Under the pieces are notes generated by a model, which had not been told where the DNA came from, searched no databases, and was given only the letters and a program-made list of their open reading frames with translations. Below are positions 17,995 to 26,395 of a stretch of DNA of 64,000 bases, piece after piece. The stretch is from NCBI RefSeq assembly GCF_051380735.1, contig NZ_JBNYXQ010000001.1:248001-312000 (forward strand). The letters are read 5' to 3'. Both the position numbers and the translations under genes were made by a program. The stretch's first letter is position 1; the number at the start of each line of letters is the position of its first letter. The stretch is from Janthinobacterium sp051380735. GTDB lineage: Bacteria; Pseudomonadota; Gammaproteobacteria; Burkholderiales; Burkholderiaceae_D.

Positions 17995-18945
17995 TCAGTC
18001 GTGCAGGGGGATGGCGCAAAACAGGGTGCGCAGCGAATCGAGGTCGGCGTGATCCGGTTCGCGCTCGAGCAGTGCGCGCAGGGCCGGCACAGCATGCATG
18101 GCCGCGATGTGTTCGCGCCGTATCAACTGGCGCAGGCAGTTCGGGTCTTCAGTCTCGCCAGGCGCCGCGATCAGCAGCCTGGCGCCATGCGACAGCGCCC
18201 AGAGGGCGTCCAGCGGAAAGGCATCCGGTGACGCCGCCGCGCTTTGCAGCACGCAATCGCCTTGCCGGATCGGGCTCAGCTCCTGGATCGCCTGCAACTG
18301 GCAGAGGACCGAACGATGGCTGCCAAAGCGCAGCGATACGCCATCTTGCGCATCATGGCAGGCGTAGGCCGGCGACAAACCGTCGAGCGGATACTCGTGC
18401 GGCCACGCAAACGGCAATCCGGCGCCGTCTTCTCTGCAACGCAATTGCAGCGTCGCCATGGCCGGCAGCGGCGCGGCATCGGCCGCCGTCAGGAGCACTG
18501 CGGCACTCCACGCCGCCAGCGCCGCGCTCAATTGCGCCACAGTCTGCACGGGATCGAGCACCAGGCAGGCGCCGCCAGCCTTGAGCACCGCCAGCACCGC
18601 GCGCGCCATGGCCAGCGAAGGGGCCATGCGGATAGCCACCACGCTGCCGGCGCCAATCCCATGCTGCTGCAGCAGCACGGCCAAGCCGTCGGCCTGGTCA
18701 TCGAGCTCGCCATAAGTGAGCCGGCAAGCGCCGCACTGCACCGCCACCGCACCCGGATTGATTTGCGCCAGTACTTCGAAGCGACGCTGCAAGGCAAGTG
18801 CCGCCAGCGCCATATCGTCAGCCGCGCTGCGCGGCGCCCGGCAGCGCGCCTTGCCGACGGCCATGCGGCATACCACGGTATGGGCATCGAGCCAGATACT
18901 GTCGCTGCAGTCCTCTGCGCTGGAGGCTTCAAGGTCGATCCGCAT
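17995..18945 (-). CDS. Degenerate, C-terminally short adenylation (AMP-binding) domain protein
   Basis: 316 residues from the ATG at 18945 (AGAGGTG upstream); an upstream in-frame start at 19002 lies in AT-rich DNA. The first half matches the N-terminal lobe of acyl/aminoacyl adenylating enzymes: LTYGELDDQADGLA and AVLKAGGACLVLDP are core motifs A1 and A2. The A3 phosphate loop (TSGSTGxPKG) is absent: the aligned stretch reads YACHDAQDGVSLRFGSH. The chain stops near A4 and lacks motifs A5-A10 and the mobile C-terminal domain. It probably cannot activate a substrate, and may be a relic or a structural partner of the synthase. It is the first gene of the ten-gene run, with a 21-base gap to the megasynthase. 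Confidence 0.72.
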   Translation of the reverse strand: MRIDLEASSAEDCSDSIWLDAHTVVCRMAVGKARCRAPRSAADDMALAALALQRRFEVLAQINPGAVAVQCGACRLTYGELDDQADGLAVLLQQHGIGAGSVVAIRMAPSLAMARAVLAVLKAGGACLVLDPVQTVAQLSAALAAWSAAVLLTAADAAPLPAMATLQLRCREDGAGLPFAWPHEYPLDGLSPAYACHDAQDGVSLRFGSHRSVLCQLQAIQELSPIRQGDCVLQSAAASPDAFPLDALWALSHGARLLIAAPGETEDPNCLRQLIRREHIAAMHAVPALRALLEREPDHADLDSLRTLFCAIPLHD

Positions 18946-19666
18946 AAGCACCTCTCGTACATTCTTAGTTACACATTTATTGGTAATGGGAAACTTAAAC
19001 AATCAAAAAATATTAGTACCTTTAAAAAACATTAGTATTTTCATGATCTAAAATGGTGCGCCGCATAGCATTATTTGCACGGTTTTGTGCGGTTATTTAA
19101 TTAAGGAAATTAAATCACCCTTACCATTTTTAATCCGAAGAAAAATATCCATATAGTCTTTTAATAAAATATAAAACCATTTACTTTCTCTTCCACTGCA
19201 TAATAAATATGCGTTTATGATGCGTCGCACAATTTAATCTAGATCAAACTTCTGACGCGAGTATCAATTGAGCAACGGAAAAAAATAAAAGTGATAAGAC
19301 ACGGTAAATCGTGATTGATATTCAAACTGGAAGTAGTGAAATGTTTTTTTAAAGAAATAATATTTTATTATTAAAAACAAATTTCAAAAAAGACTGTTTC
19401 ACTGGTGTATGGAATATGTTTTAGTGGCTACAGTGTCGCCATGGACGCACCTTTTCCGCCAGGAACTGGCCGTTGCTGCCAAAGATGGGGGGGATGCGCA
19501 CGGCATTGCTTGCGTTGCCGCGCGCTTATTGATGGAGAAATAGCGGTATGTCAGTACTGCCACCATGAGGCCATGGCGGCATCAGGGGGATATCGAAGTA
19601 GCAACAGCATACAGGAATCGTCCCTGCCATTTGCGCTAGCAAGTGGCAAGGGCGACACTGACAATA
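18946..19666. other. AT-rich intergenic region upstream of the lipid cluster
   Basis: About 720 bases without a convincing gene. From about 18960 to 19400 the sequence is strikingly AT-rich, with many A and T runs, against a GC-rich background. It must hold the promoter of the ten-gene minus-strand run. I see the FNR-like dyad at 19234-19247 and short AT palindromes but no clear -35/-10 pair. The block is compatible with H-NS/MvaT-type silencing or with a horizontally acquired edge. The remaining 19400-19666 returns to more usual composition and carries only a doubtful small reading frame. Confidence 0.6.
19234..19247. promoter_or_regulatory. FNR/Anr-like dyad
   Basis: TTAATCTAGATCAA matches the FNR/Anr consensus TTGAT-N4-ATCAA at nine of ten defined positions. 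It lies in the AT-rich region about 290 bases upstream of the first gene of the lipid cluster. If functional it would tie the cluster to oxygen limitation. A CRP-family relative could also bind. Sites this short can arise by chance in AT-rich DNA. Confidence 0.3.
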
Positions 19667-21865
19667 TCATGCCACGGCCGGCAATTTGTCGAGTAGCTTG
19701 TCGAGGGTGATCGGATACTCGCGCACCCTGGCTCCGGTGGCGTTGTAAATGGCGTTGGCAATCGCCGCCGCCACGCCGCAAATACCGAGTTCACCCACAC
19801 CCTTGGCTTTCATCGGTGACGACATCGGGTCGGTTTCTTCCAGGAAGATCACCTGCTGGTGCGGAATGTCGGCGTGCACCGGTACTTCATAGCCGGCCAG
19901 GTCGTGGTTGACAAAAAAACCGCCGCGCTGGTCAACCACCAGTTCTTCCATCAGGGCCGCGCCGGCGCCCATGGTCATGGCGCCGATCACCTGGCTGCGG
20001 GCCGATTTCGGATTCAGGATGCGGCCGGCAGCGCAGACGGCCAGCATGCGGCGGATGCGCACTTCGCCCGTGTAGCTGTCCACTCCCACTTCCACAAAAT
20101 GCGCGCCGAAGGTCGACTGCTGGAATTTCTTGTCGAGGTCGCCGTATTCCATGAAGTCTTCGGCCACCAGCTCGCCATCTTTTGCCGCCTGGCCCAGCGG
20201 CACATTGCGCTCGCCCAGGCTGACCTGGCCGTCCGAAAAACGCACTTCATTCATGTCCATCTGCAGCTTGGTGGCCACGGCCTGGCGCAATTTCACACAC
20301 GCCGCATACACGCCGGCGGTAGAACTGTTGCCGCCCCACTGGCCGCCGGAACCGGCCGACACGGGGAAATCGGAATCGCCGAGCTTGACAACAACCTTGT
20401 CGAGTTCGACGCCAAGCATTTCAGCAGCCGTCTGCGCGATGATGGTGTAGCTGCCGGTGCCGATATCGGTCATGTCGGTTTCCACCGTCACCACGCCCTG
20501 GGCGTTCAGGCGCACGCGGGCACCGGACTTCATCACCATATTGTTGCGGAAGGCGGCCGCCACGCCCATGCCGACCAGCCAGCGGCCGTCGCGTTTGGCG
20601 CCGGGCGTGGCACTGCGATCCTTCCAGCCGAACTCCACTGCACCGGTACGCATGCAGTCGATCAGGCGGCGCTGAGAAAACGGCCGGCTGGGCTTTTCCG
20701 GATCAACCTTGGTGTCGTTCAAAATACGCAAGGCAATCGGGTCCATCTTGAGTTTCTCGGCCAGCTCATCCATGGCAATTTCCAGCGCCATCAGGCCCGG
20801 CGCTTCGCCAGGTGCGCGCATGGCGTTGCCTTCAGGCAGGTCCAGCACGGCCAGGCGCATGGCCGTCATGCGGTTGGCGCCCGCGTACAGCAGGCGCGTC
20901 TGCATCACGGCCGTTTCCGGCTTGCCGCCCTTCAGGTCGCCCGACCAGGATTCGTGTCCGATGGATGTGATCTTGCCGGCGCGCGTCGCACCAATACGCA
21001 GGCGCTGGATGGTGGCAGGACGGTGGGTGGTGTTGTTCATGATCTGCGGCCGTGCCAGCGCCACTTTTACCGGGCGCTGCGCAGCACGCGCGCCCAATGC
21101 GGCCAGCACGGCTTCCGAACGCACGAACAGCTTGCCGCCAAAGCCACCGCCGATATACGGCGAGATAATGCGTACCTTGTCTTTCCCAATGCCCAGGTTC
21201 AAGGCCACGTCGCTACGACCCCAGTCCACCATCTGGTTCGAAGTCCAGACGGTCAGCTGATCACCCTTCCAGCTGGCAATCGAGGCATGCGGCTCCATCA
21301 TGGCATGCGACTGGTCAGGCGTGGTATAGACGGCATCGACGCGCACGGGGGCGGCGGCAAACGCGCCGGCAAAGTCGCCCACCTTGGTATCGGGCTTGTC
21401 GTCCTTGGGCTTGGTAGCCGAACTTTTGGCCGCCGCCAGGTCGAACTTGCCCTTGCTCTCGGTATATTTCACGGCGATCAGCTGCGTGGCGGCGCGTGCC
21501 TGTTCGAACGTTTCGGCCACCACCAGCGCAATCGCCTGGTGGTAATGCTCGATTTCGGGGCCGCCCAGCAGCCTGGCGGTATTCATTTTTCCCTTGCCCA
21601 GCTTGCCGGCGTTCTCGGCCGTGACGACGGCCAGCACACCCGGTGCGCGCAGCGCGGCGCTGGTATCCATCGAAACGATGCGGCCCTTGGCAATTGCCGC
21701 GCCCAGCACCACGCCGTAGGCGGCGTTCGGTGCTGCCTCGTTCTGTTCATAGGCATACGGCGCCGTGCCCGTGGTTTTCAAGGGACCATCGATGCGGTCG
21801 GTGGCGCGGCCTACATAGCGCAGCTTGTCGATGGGATTGGTGGTGGCAGGCGTGGTGAATTTCAT
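19667..21865 (-). CDS. paoC: Aldehyde oxidoreductase molybdenum-binding subunit
   Basis: 732 residues, the same length as I recall for Escherichia coli PaoC. The large subunit of the xanthine-oxidase family binds molybdopterin cytosine dinucleotide. GGGFGGK and MRAPGEAPG are cofactor-binding loops, and the catalytic base is Glu692 in KGVGELGICG. It oxidises aromatic and other aldehydes to acids. No signal peptide is present on this subunit; export would occur as a complex with the Tat-bearing small subunit. The start overlaps the stop of the FAD-subunit gene as ATGA. No PaoD/XdhC-type chaperone gene follows; the next sequence is the AT-rich region. Confidence 0.93.
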   Translation of the reverse strand: MKFTTPATTNPIDKLRYVGRATDRIDGPLKTTGTAPYAYEQNEAAPNAAYGVVLGAAIAKGRIVSMDTSAALRAPGVLAVVTAENAGKLGKGKMNTARLLGGPEIEHYHQAIALVVAETFEQARAATQLIAVKYTESKGKFDLAAAKSSATKPKDDKPDTKVGDFAGAFAAAPVRVDAVYTTPDQSHAMMEPHASIASWKGDQLTVWTSNQMVDWGRSDVALNLGIGKDKVRIISPYIGGGFGGKLFVRSEAVLAALGARAAQRPVKVALARPQIMNNTTHRPATIQRLRIGATRAGKITSIGHESWSGDLKGGKPETAVMQTRLLYAGANRMTAMRLAVLDLPEGNAMRAPGEAPGLMALEIAMDELAEKLKMDPIALRILNDTKVDPEKPSRPFSQRRLIDCMRTGAVEFGWKDRSATPGAKRDGRWLVGMGVAAAFRNNMVMKSGARVRLNAQGVVTVETDMTDIGTGSYTIIAQTAAEMLGVELDKVVVKLGDSDFPVSAGSGGQWGGNSSTAGVYAACVKLRQAVATKLQMDMNEVRFSDGQVSLGERNVPLGQAAKDGELVAEDFMEYGDLDKKFQQSTFGAHFVEVGVDSYTGEVRIRRMLAVCAAGRILNPKSARSQVIGAMTMGAGAALMEELVVDQRGGFFVNHDLAGYEVPVHADIPHQQVIFLEETDPMSSPMKAKGVGELGICGVAAAIANAIYNATGARVREYPITLDKLLDKLPAVA

Positions 21866-22833
21866 GATGTCACTTTCTGCGCATTATCGCGCGCTTGCAC
21901 CAGCACACCAGCCAGGGTGCGCTGTACCAGGGTGGTCTTGAAGGCATTGTCTTCAGTCGGCTTGGCGCCGGCCAGCAACAGTTTGCTGACGGCCGCCGCG
22001 CCCTGCCGCATCGCCTGCTCGGCTTGCGGCACGCGCCATGGCTGCGGCGCCACGCCGCCCAATGCCACGCGGCCCGAGCCGTCCTGCATCACCACGGCGG
22101 CTACCGATACCAGTGCAAACGCATAGGAAGCGCGGTCGCGCACCTTGGCGTACACATGCGTGCCACCCAGCGGTTTGGGGAGGGTAACGGCGGTGATCAG
22201 TTCGCCCGGCTGCAAGGCCGTTTCGATCTGCGGCGTATTGCCCGGCAAGCGGTAAAAATCGGCGATCGGAATGGTGCGCGCGGCGCCGTCCGGGCGCACG
22301 GTTTCAATACCGGCGTCGAGCAGGCGCATCGCCACCGCCATGTCGGAAGGATGGGTGGCGATGCAGGCACTGCTGCCGCCGACGATGGCCAGCTGGCGGC
22401 TGAAGCCGGCAATCGCCGCACAGCCACTGCCGGGTTTGCGCTTGTTGCAGGCCTGGTTGGTGTCATAGAAATACGGGCAGCGCGTGCGCTGCAGCAGGTT
22501 GCCGGCCGTGGTGGCCTTGTTGCGCAACTGCGCCGAAGCACCGGCCAGCAAGGCGCGCGACAGCACGCCGTAGTGGCGCCGCACTCTTTCGTCGGCAGCC
22601 AGCGCCGTATTGCGCACCAGCGCACCGATGCGCAGGCCGCCATCTTGCGTCGCGGTAATCTGGTCCAGGCCCAGGCCATTAACGTCGATCAGGTGCGGCG
22701 GGGTCTCGATCTCGAGTTTCATCAGGTCAAGCAGATTGGTACCACCGGCAATGAACCTGGCGCCCGGCGTGCGCAGCGCAGCAGCAGCCGCTTCGGCCGG
22801 GGTGGTGGCGCGCTGGTAGGTAAAAACCTTCAT
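21862..22833 (-). CDS. paoB: Aldehyde oxidoreductase FAD-binding subunit
   Basis: 323 residues, close to the usual length. It has the FAD-binding PCMH-like fold with FIAGGTNLLDLMK near residue 35 and a CO dehydrogenase flavoprotein C-terminal domain. A cysteine-rich insert (CPYFYDTNQACNKRKPGSGC, about residues 117-136) matches the extra [4Fe-4S] cluster of PaoB-type subunits, which ordinary xanthine dehydrogenases lack. It passes electrons from the iron-sulfur clusters to FAD and then to an acceptor. The ATG overlaps the small-subunit stop and its own stop overlaps paoC, so the three subunits are translationally coupled. Confidence 0.93.
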   Translation of the reverse strand: MKVFTYQRATTPAEAAAAALRTPGARFIAGGTNLLDLMKLEIETPPHLIDVNGLGLDQITATQDGGLRIGALVRNTALAADERVRRHYGVLSRALLAGASAQLRNKATTAGNLLQRTRCPYFYDTNQACNKRKPGSGCAAIAGFSRQLAIVGGSSACIATHPSDMAVAMRLLDAGIETVRPDGAARTIPIADFYRLPGNTPQIETALQPGELITAVTLPKPLGGTHVYAKVRDRASYAFALVSVAAVVMQDGSGRVALGGVAPQPWRVPQAEQAMRQGAAAVSKLLLAGAKPTEDNAFKTTLVQRTLAGVLVQARDNAQKVTS

Positions 22834-23495
22834 GCTGGCCTCCCTGCAACATCGCTAATCGCGTCGACAATATTCGAGTACGCGCCGCAGCGGCAGATAT
22901 TGCCGCTCATGCGTTCGCGCAGTTCTTCGGGCGTCACTTGCGGTTTCGCGTTCAGGTCCGCGCTGACATGGCTGGGTATGCCACGGCGAATTTCACCGAG
23001 CGCCGCCACCGCCGAACAGATCTGACCCGGAGTACAGTAGCCGCACTGATAGCCATCATGCGCCACAAACGCCGCCTGCATCGGATGCAGTTTTTCCGGC
23101 GTGCCCAGTCCTTCGATGGTGGTAATGCTCGAGCCTTCGTGCATCACGGCCAGGCTCAGACAGGAATTGATGCGCTGGCCGTCAACGATCACGGTGCAGG
23201 CGCCGCACTGTCCATGGTCGCAACCCTTCTTGGTGCCCGTCAGGTGCAGGTGCTCGCGCAAGGCGTCAAGCAAGGTGGTGCGCGTGTCGAGTTCGAGCGC
23301 ATGGGCCTTGCCGTTGATTTCGAACTGCACGCCAGCCATGACCGGCGGTGGCGCTGGCGTGCCGGCCGGCGCAGTGGAAGCCTGGGCCGCAGCCATGCCG
23401 GGGATGGTCGCCGCAGTGGCTGACAAGGCGCCTGCTATCAGGACCTCGCGCCGGCCTGTATTAATATCATTCATCTTCTTGTTGACCTTGTCCAT
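22830..23495 (-). CDS. paoA: Aldehyde oxidoreductase [2Fe-2S] subunit with Tat signal
   Basis: 221 residues from the ATG at 23495, chosen because AGAGGA lies seven bases upstream; an upstream GTG at 23549 is possible but poorly supported. A twin-arginine signal (NTGRREVLIAGALSA) precedes the AAAQA cleavage region, so the folded heterotrimer is exported to the periplasm. The plant-type cluster is bound by CDHGQCGACTV and a later Cys, the second cluster by CGYCTPGQ and NICRCG. First gene of paoABC. It is divergent from the peptidase gene at 23669 and shares a 173-base promoter region that contains a perfect 10-bp palindrome. Confidence 0.92.
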   Translation of the reverse strand: MDKVNKKMNDINTGRREVLIAGALSATAATIPGMAAAQASTAPAGTPAPPPVMAGVQFEINGKAHALELDTRTTLLDALREHLHLTGTKKGCDHGQCGACTVIVDGQRINSCLSLAVMHEGSSITTIEGLGTPEKLHPMQAAFVAHDGYQCGYCTPGQICSAVAALGEIRRGIPSHVSADLNAKPQVTPEELRERMSGNICRCGAYSNIVDAISDVAGRPA

Positions 23496-23601
23496 CCTTG
23501 CGTCCTCTTGGCTGATTGTGTCGCTCGCTGCTGTTGGCTGGGTGGGCACGTGTCGTCCCGTGAATCACTATAGGTGACGTGTGAAAAAAGGTCTGTACGC
23601 G

Positions 23602-23611
23602 AACGTACGTT
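23602..23611. promoter_or_regulatory. Perfect palindrome in the divergent paoA promoter region
   Basis: AACGTACGTT is fully self-complementary. It lies in a stretch with repeated CGAAC/TACG elements, 107 bases upstream of the paoA start and 58 bases upstream of the divergent peptidase start. This suits a dimeric repressor or activator, but no regulator gene is adjacent and the assignment is speculative. Confidence 0.25.
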
Positions 23612-23668
23612 TTACGAACAGAACATTATTTCGGCTACACTGAGGCACCTTCTTTTGCAGCGTCATCC

Positions 23669-24685
23669 ATGATCGAAAAGAATCTCCCGGAACTGGTCAT
23701 GCTCAAGCGCCTGATCGATGAAGGCAGCCGCCACCTGGAAGTGGCCGCGCCGTGCAGCATCCCCATCGATGGCCGTGATTTTCCCGTGTATACAATTGCG
23801 CTCGGCAATCCCAGCCCCGATGTACCGGTGCTGGGCTTTTTCGGCGGCATCCACGGACTGGAACGCATCGGCACGCAAGTGATCCTCGCCTTTTTGCAGA
23901 GCATCCTGGCGCGCCTGCAATGGGACAGCACCCTGCACCAGCAGCTCGAATCGATGCGCCTGGTGTTCATGCCGCTGGTGAATCCCGGTGGCATGTGGCA
24001 AGGCACACGCTGCAATCCGCAGGGGGTGGACCTGATGCGCAATGCGCCCTTGTCGGCCAGCGAACCAGTGCCTTTCCTGCTGGGCGGCCAGCGCTACAGC
24101 AACAAGCTGCCCTGGTACCGGGGCCACGATGGCGCGCCGATGCAGGTGGAAAGCCAGGCCGTGTGCGAGCTGGTCGAACGCGAATTGCTGTCGCGCCAGT
24201 TCAGCATCGCCCTCGATTGCCATTCCGGCTTCGGCCTGCGCGACCGTATCTGGTTTCCGCACGCCCATACGGCCACGCCGATCGCCCACCTGGCCGATAT
24301 CGGCGCGCTGGAAGAGCTGTACAGCCGCACCTATCCCAACCACAACTATGTATTCGAGCCGCAAAGCCGGCAATATCGCACCCATGGCGACCTGTGGGAC
24401 TATCTGTACCTGCAAGGGACCAGCGACAGCGAGCGCGTGTTCCTGCCGCTGACGCTGGAAATGGGTTCGTGGCTGTGGGTCAAGAAAAACCCGCGCCAGC
24501 TGTTCAACCGCGCCGGCATCTTCAACCCGACCGCCGCGCACCGGCTGCAGCGCGTGCTGCGCCGCCACCTGGTGTGGTTCGACTTCCTGATGCGCGCCGC
24601 CAACAGCCATGGCCGCTGGATGCCGGAAGGGCTGGCGCGCAAGGCGCACCGCCGCCGCGCGCTGGCGCAATGGTACGAGTCGTGA
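23669..24685 (+). CDS. M14-like zinc metallopeptidase / aspartoacylase-superfamily protein
   Basis: 338 residues. Zinc-ligand motifs of the carboxypeptidase A / succinylglutamate desuccinylase superfamily are visible: HxxE in GGIHGLERIG (about residue 60), the third ligand His in DCHSGFG (about 190), and a likely general base Glu in LTLEMGSW (about 265). NPGGMWQGTRCNPQG is the substrate-binding block. No signal peptide is seen, so it is cytoplasmic. It would hydrolyse a peptide or N-acyl bond; the substrate is not evident. The following alpha/beta hydrolase gene starts nine bases after its stop, so the two are probably co-transcribed. Confidence 0.82.
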   Translation: MIEKNLPELVMLKRLIDEGSRHLEVAAPCSIPIDGRDFPVYTIALGNPSPDVPVLGFFGGIHGLERIGTQVILAFLQSILARLQWDSTLHQQLESMRLVFMPLVNPGGMWQGTRCNPQGVDLMRNAPLSASEPVPFLLGGQRYSNKLPWYRGHDGAPMQVESQAVCELVERELLSRQFSIALDCHSGFGLRDRIWFPHAHTATPIAHLADIGALEELYSRTYPNHNYVFEPQSRQYRTHGDLWDYLYLQGTSDSERVFLPLTLEMGSWLWVKKNPRQLFNRAGIFNPTAAHRLQRVLRRHLVWFDFLMRAANSHGRWMPEGLARKAHRRRALAQWYES

Positions 24686-24694
24686 GGTGTTGCG

Positions 24695-25453
24695 TTGAGT
24701 AATACCTGGGTTCTGCTGCGCGGGCTGATGCGCGAACAGCGGCACTGGGGCGACTTTCCCGCCACGCTGGGTGCCGCCATGCCCCGCGCCACCATTATTA
24801 CGCCAGACCTGCCCGGCAATGGCCAGCGCCATGCACTGGACAGCGCTACCCGCGTGAGCGAGATGGTGGCATTCTGCCGCCAGGATTTATTGTCGCGCGG
24901 CTTGAAACCACCGTACCGCCTGCTGGCCCTGTCGCTGGGCGGCATGGTGGCCGTCGAATGGGCCAGCAAGCATCCACAGGAAATCGCTTCCTGCGTGCTG
25001 ATCAATACCAGCATGCGGCCCTACAGTCCGTTCTACCGCCGCCTGCGCTGGCAGAATTATCCGGCCCTGCTGCGCCAGTTGCTGGTGGGCGACCAGGCCA
25101 GCCAGGAAGCGCTGATATTGCGGCTGACCAGCTTTAAATACAGCGCGGGCAATGCGGCGCTGGTCGGGCAGTGGCTGGCGTATCAGCGCCAATATCCGGT
25201 CAGCCGGCGCAATGCGCTGCGCCAGCTATTGTCTGCGGCCCGCTTTCGCGCACCGGCCAGCCGCCCCTGCATGCCGCTGCTGGTGTTGGCGGGCCGCTGC
25301 GATGCCCTGGTCGACCCGGCTTGTTCACGCCAGCTGGCGCAAGCATGGCAAACGGCTTATGCCAGCCACCCCGAGGCAGGCCACGATTTGCCGCTCGACC
25401 AGCCGGACTGGGTAGCGCAAACGGTGGCGCGCTGGGTGGCCGCGCTGGCATGA
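24695..25453 (+). CDS. Alpha/beta-fold hydrolase
   Basis: 252 residues from a TTG start with GAGGTG upstream; no ATG sits near the start of the conserved sequence. The nucleophile elbow is ALSLGGM (Ser near residue 80), the acid is probably Asp in GRCDALVDP, and the final His is in EAGHDLPLDQP. The general fold covers esterases, lipases and thioesterases, so the substrate is open. It immediately follows the M14-like peptidase gene. No signal peptide. Confidence 0.85.
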   Translation: MSNTWVLLRGLMREQRHWGDFPATLGAAMPRATIITPDLPGNGQRHALDSATRVSEMVAFCRQDLLSRGLKPPYRLLALSLGGMVAVEWASKHPQEIASCVLINTSMRPYSPFYRRLRWQNYPALLRQLLVGDQASQEALILRLTSFKYSAGNAALVGQWLAYQRQYPVSRRNALRQLLSAARFRAPASRPCMPLLVLAGRCDALVDPACSRQLAQAWQTAYASHPEAGHDLPLDQPDWVAQTVARWVAALA

Positions 25454-25567
25454 CTGTGAATTGAGCCTGAAACGTCTTGTGACATTTCTTACGGGAAAGC
25501 CTTATCTGTCAAGACGGAAGCACGGTGTAATGGATTCATCAGATAACTCACCGTGTGGAGAATAACA

Positions 25568-25966
25568 ATGACATCAAAATTACTCGTATCAGCCGTGATT
25601 GCAATCAGCATCGCCACCAGCGGCAGCGCCTTTGCCCAGCGTGGCAACGATGGCCATGACCGCAATGATCACAATGACCGCGACGACCATGGCCAGCAAT
25701 ACCAGCAGCACGACAATGACGGTCGCCACGACGATGCGCGCAAGTTCAGGCGCGATGACACGCGCGGCGGCGGCCCAAGGCACGACCTGCGCCGTGGCCA
25801 GCGCCTGAGCAAGGAATACCGCGACCAGCGCTACGTGGTGACCGACTGGCGCGCACGCCACCTGAACGCGCCGCCACGTGGCCATCAATGGGTACGCGCC
25901 GGCAATGATTATGTGCTGGCGGCGATTGCCACCGGTGTGATTGCGCAGGTACTGCTGTCGAACTGA
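25568..25966 (+). CDS. RcnB-family periplasmic protein
   Basis: 132 residues from the ATG with GTGGAGAATAACA upstream. An N-terminal signal peptide ends at SAFAQ. The middle is very rich in His, Asp, Asn, Arg and Gln, suiting metal binding or an extended linker. The C-terminal part (YVVTDWRARHLNAPPRGHQW, then NDYVLAAIATGVIAQVL) is the RcnB-like module with its hydrophobic end. In Escherichia coli RcnB modulates nickel/cobalt efflux through RcnA; no RcnA or RcnR homologue is in this window, so a general envelope role is equally likely. Confidence 0.85.
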   Translation: MTSKLLVSAVIAISIATSGSAFAQRGNDGHDRNDHNDRDDHGQQYQQHDNDGRHDDARKFRRDDTRGGGPRHDLRRGQRLSKEYRDQRYVVTDWRARHLNAPPRGHQWVRAGNDYVLAAIATGVIAQVLLSN

Positions 25967-26074
25967 TCTGTTCGCATCAGCGGCAGATGGACAGATGGCC
26001 AGATACGCTGCAGTTGAGCCCGGAAGCCCGGCGTGATCTGGAAACGCAGCGATTCCACTCGCTGCGGTAAAACC

Positions 26075-26395
26075 TCAGCCAAACAGCTGATACGCCTTGT
26101 CCTGTAAGGCGATTGCCACATCTTCCAGACGCTGTGCCTGGCTTGCAGTCACGGCACCATCGCCCGGAACGAAGCCAGCGTAGATATCAACAAACGCGGC
26201 CGCCAGCGTCCTGGGCACGCTATCGCTATCGCGGTAATGCACGATCAGAAAATCTACCGCCGCCAGCAGTTCGTCAATCTCCGCATCCGTGACCTCGGTC
26301 CTTGTCCTGATCTTGACGGGAATTGCCTGCTCGCCGAGCAGGCGCGCCGCGACGATGTCAAGCGCCCTTTCGGGCGTCAATGCGCCCCGATTCAT
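26075..26395 (-). CDS. Small uncharacterised protein, partner of the gene at 26392-27186
   Basis: 106 residues with no recognised domain. It is mostly helical, with an acidic stretch around RTEVTDAEIDELLAAVDFL. No signal peptide or membrane segment. The ATG overlaps the stop of the upstream gene by four bases (ATGA), so the two proteins are produced in step and probably interact. Codon use matches the rest of the window. Confidence 0.7.
   Translation of the reverse strand: MNRGALTPERALDIVAARLLGEQAIPVKIRTRTEVTDAEIDELLAAVDFLIVHYRDSDSVPRTLAAAFVDIYAGFVPGDGAVTASQAQRLEDVAIALQDKAYQLFG

Noticed and set aside
19405..19710. Small plus-strand reading frame with a CxxC-x10-CxxC pattern (zinc-ribbon-like)
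   Set aside because: Codon use (ATA, CTT, ATT, GTA) is unlike the genome, there is no good ribosome site, and the 3' end overlaps paoC on the other strand. The cysteine pattern may be chance.
19859..22126. Long plus-strand open frame opposite paoC
   Set aside because: Antisense shadow rich in His, Gln and Arg; the paoC catalytic motifs are on the other strand.
25963..25980. CTGAT...ATCAG hairpin after the RcnB-like gene
   Set aside because: Five-base stem without a T-run; likely chance.
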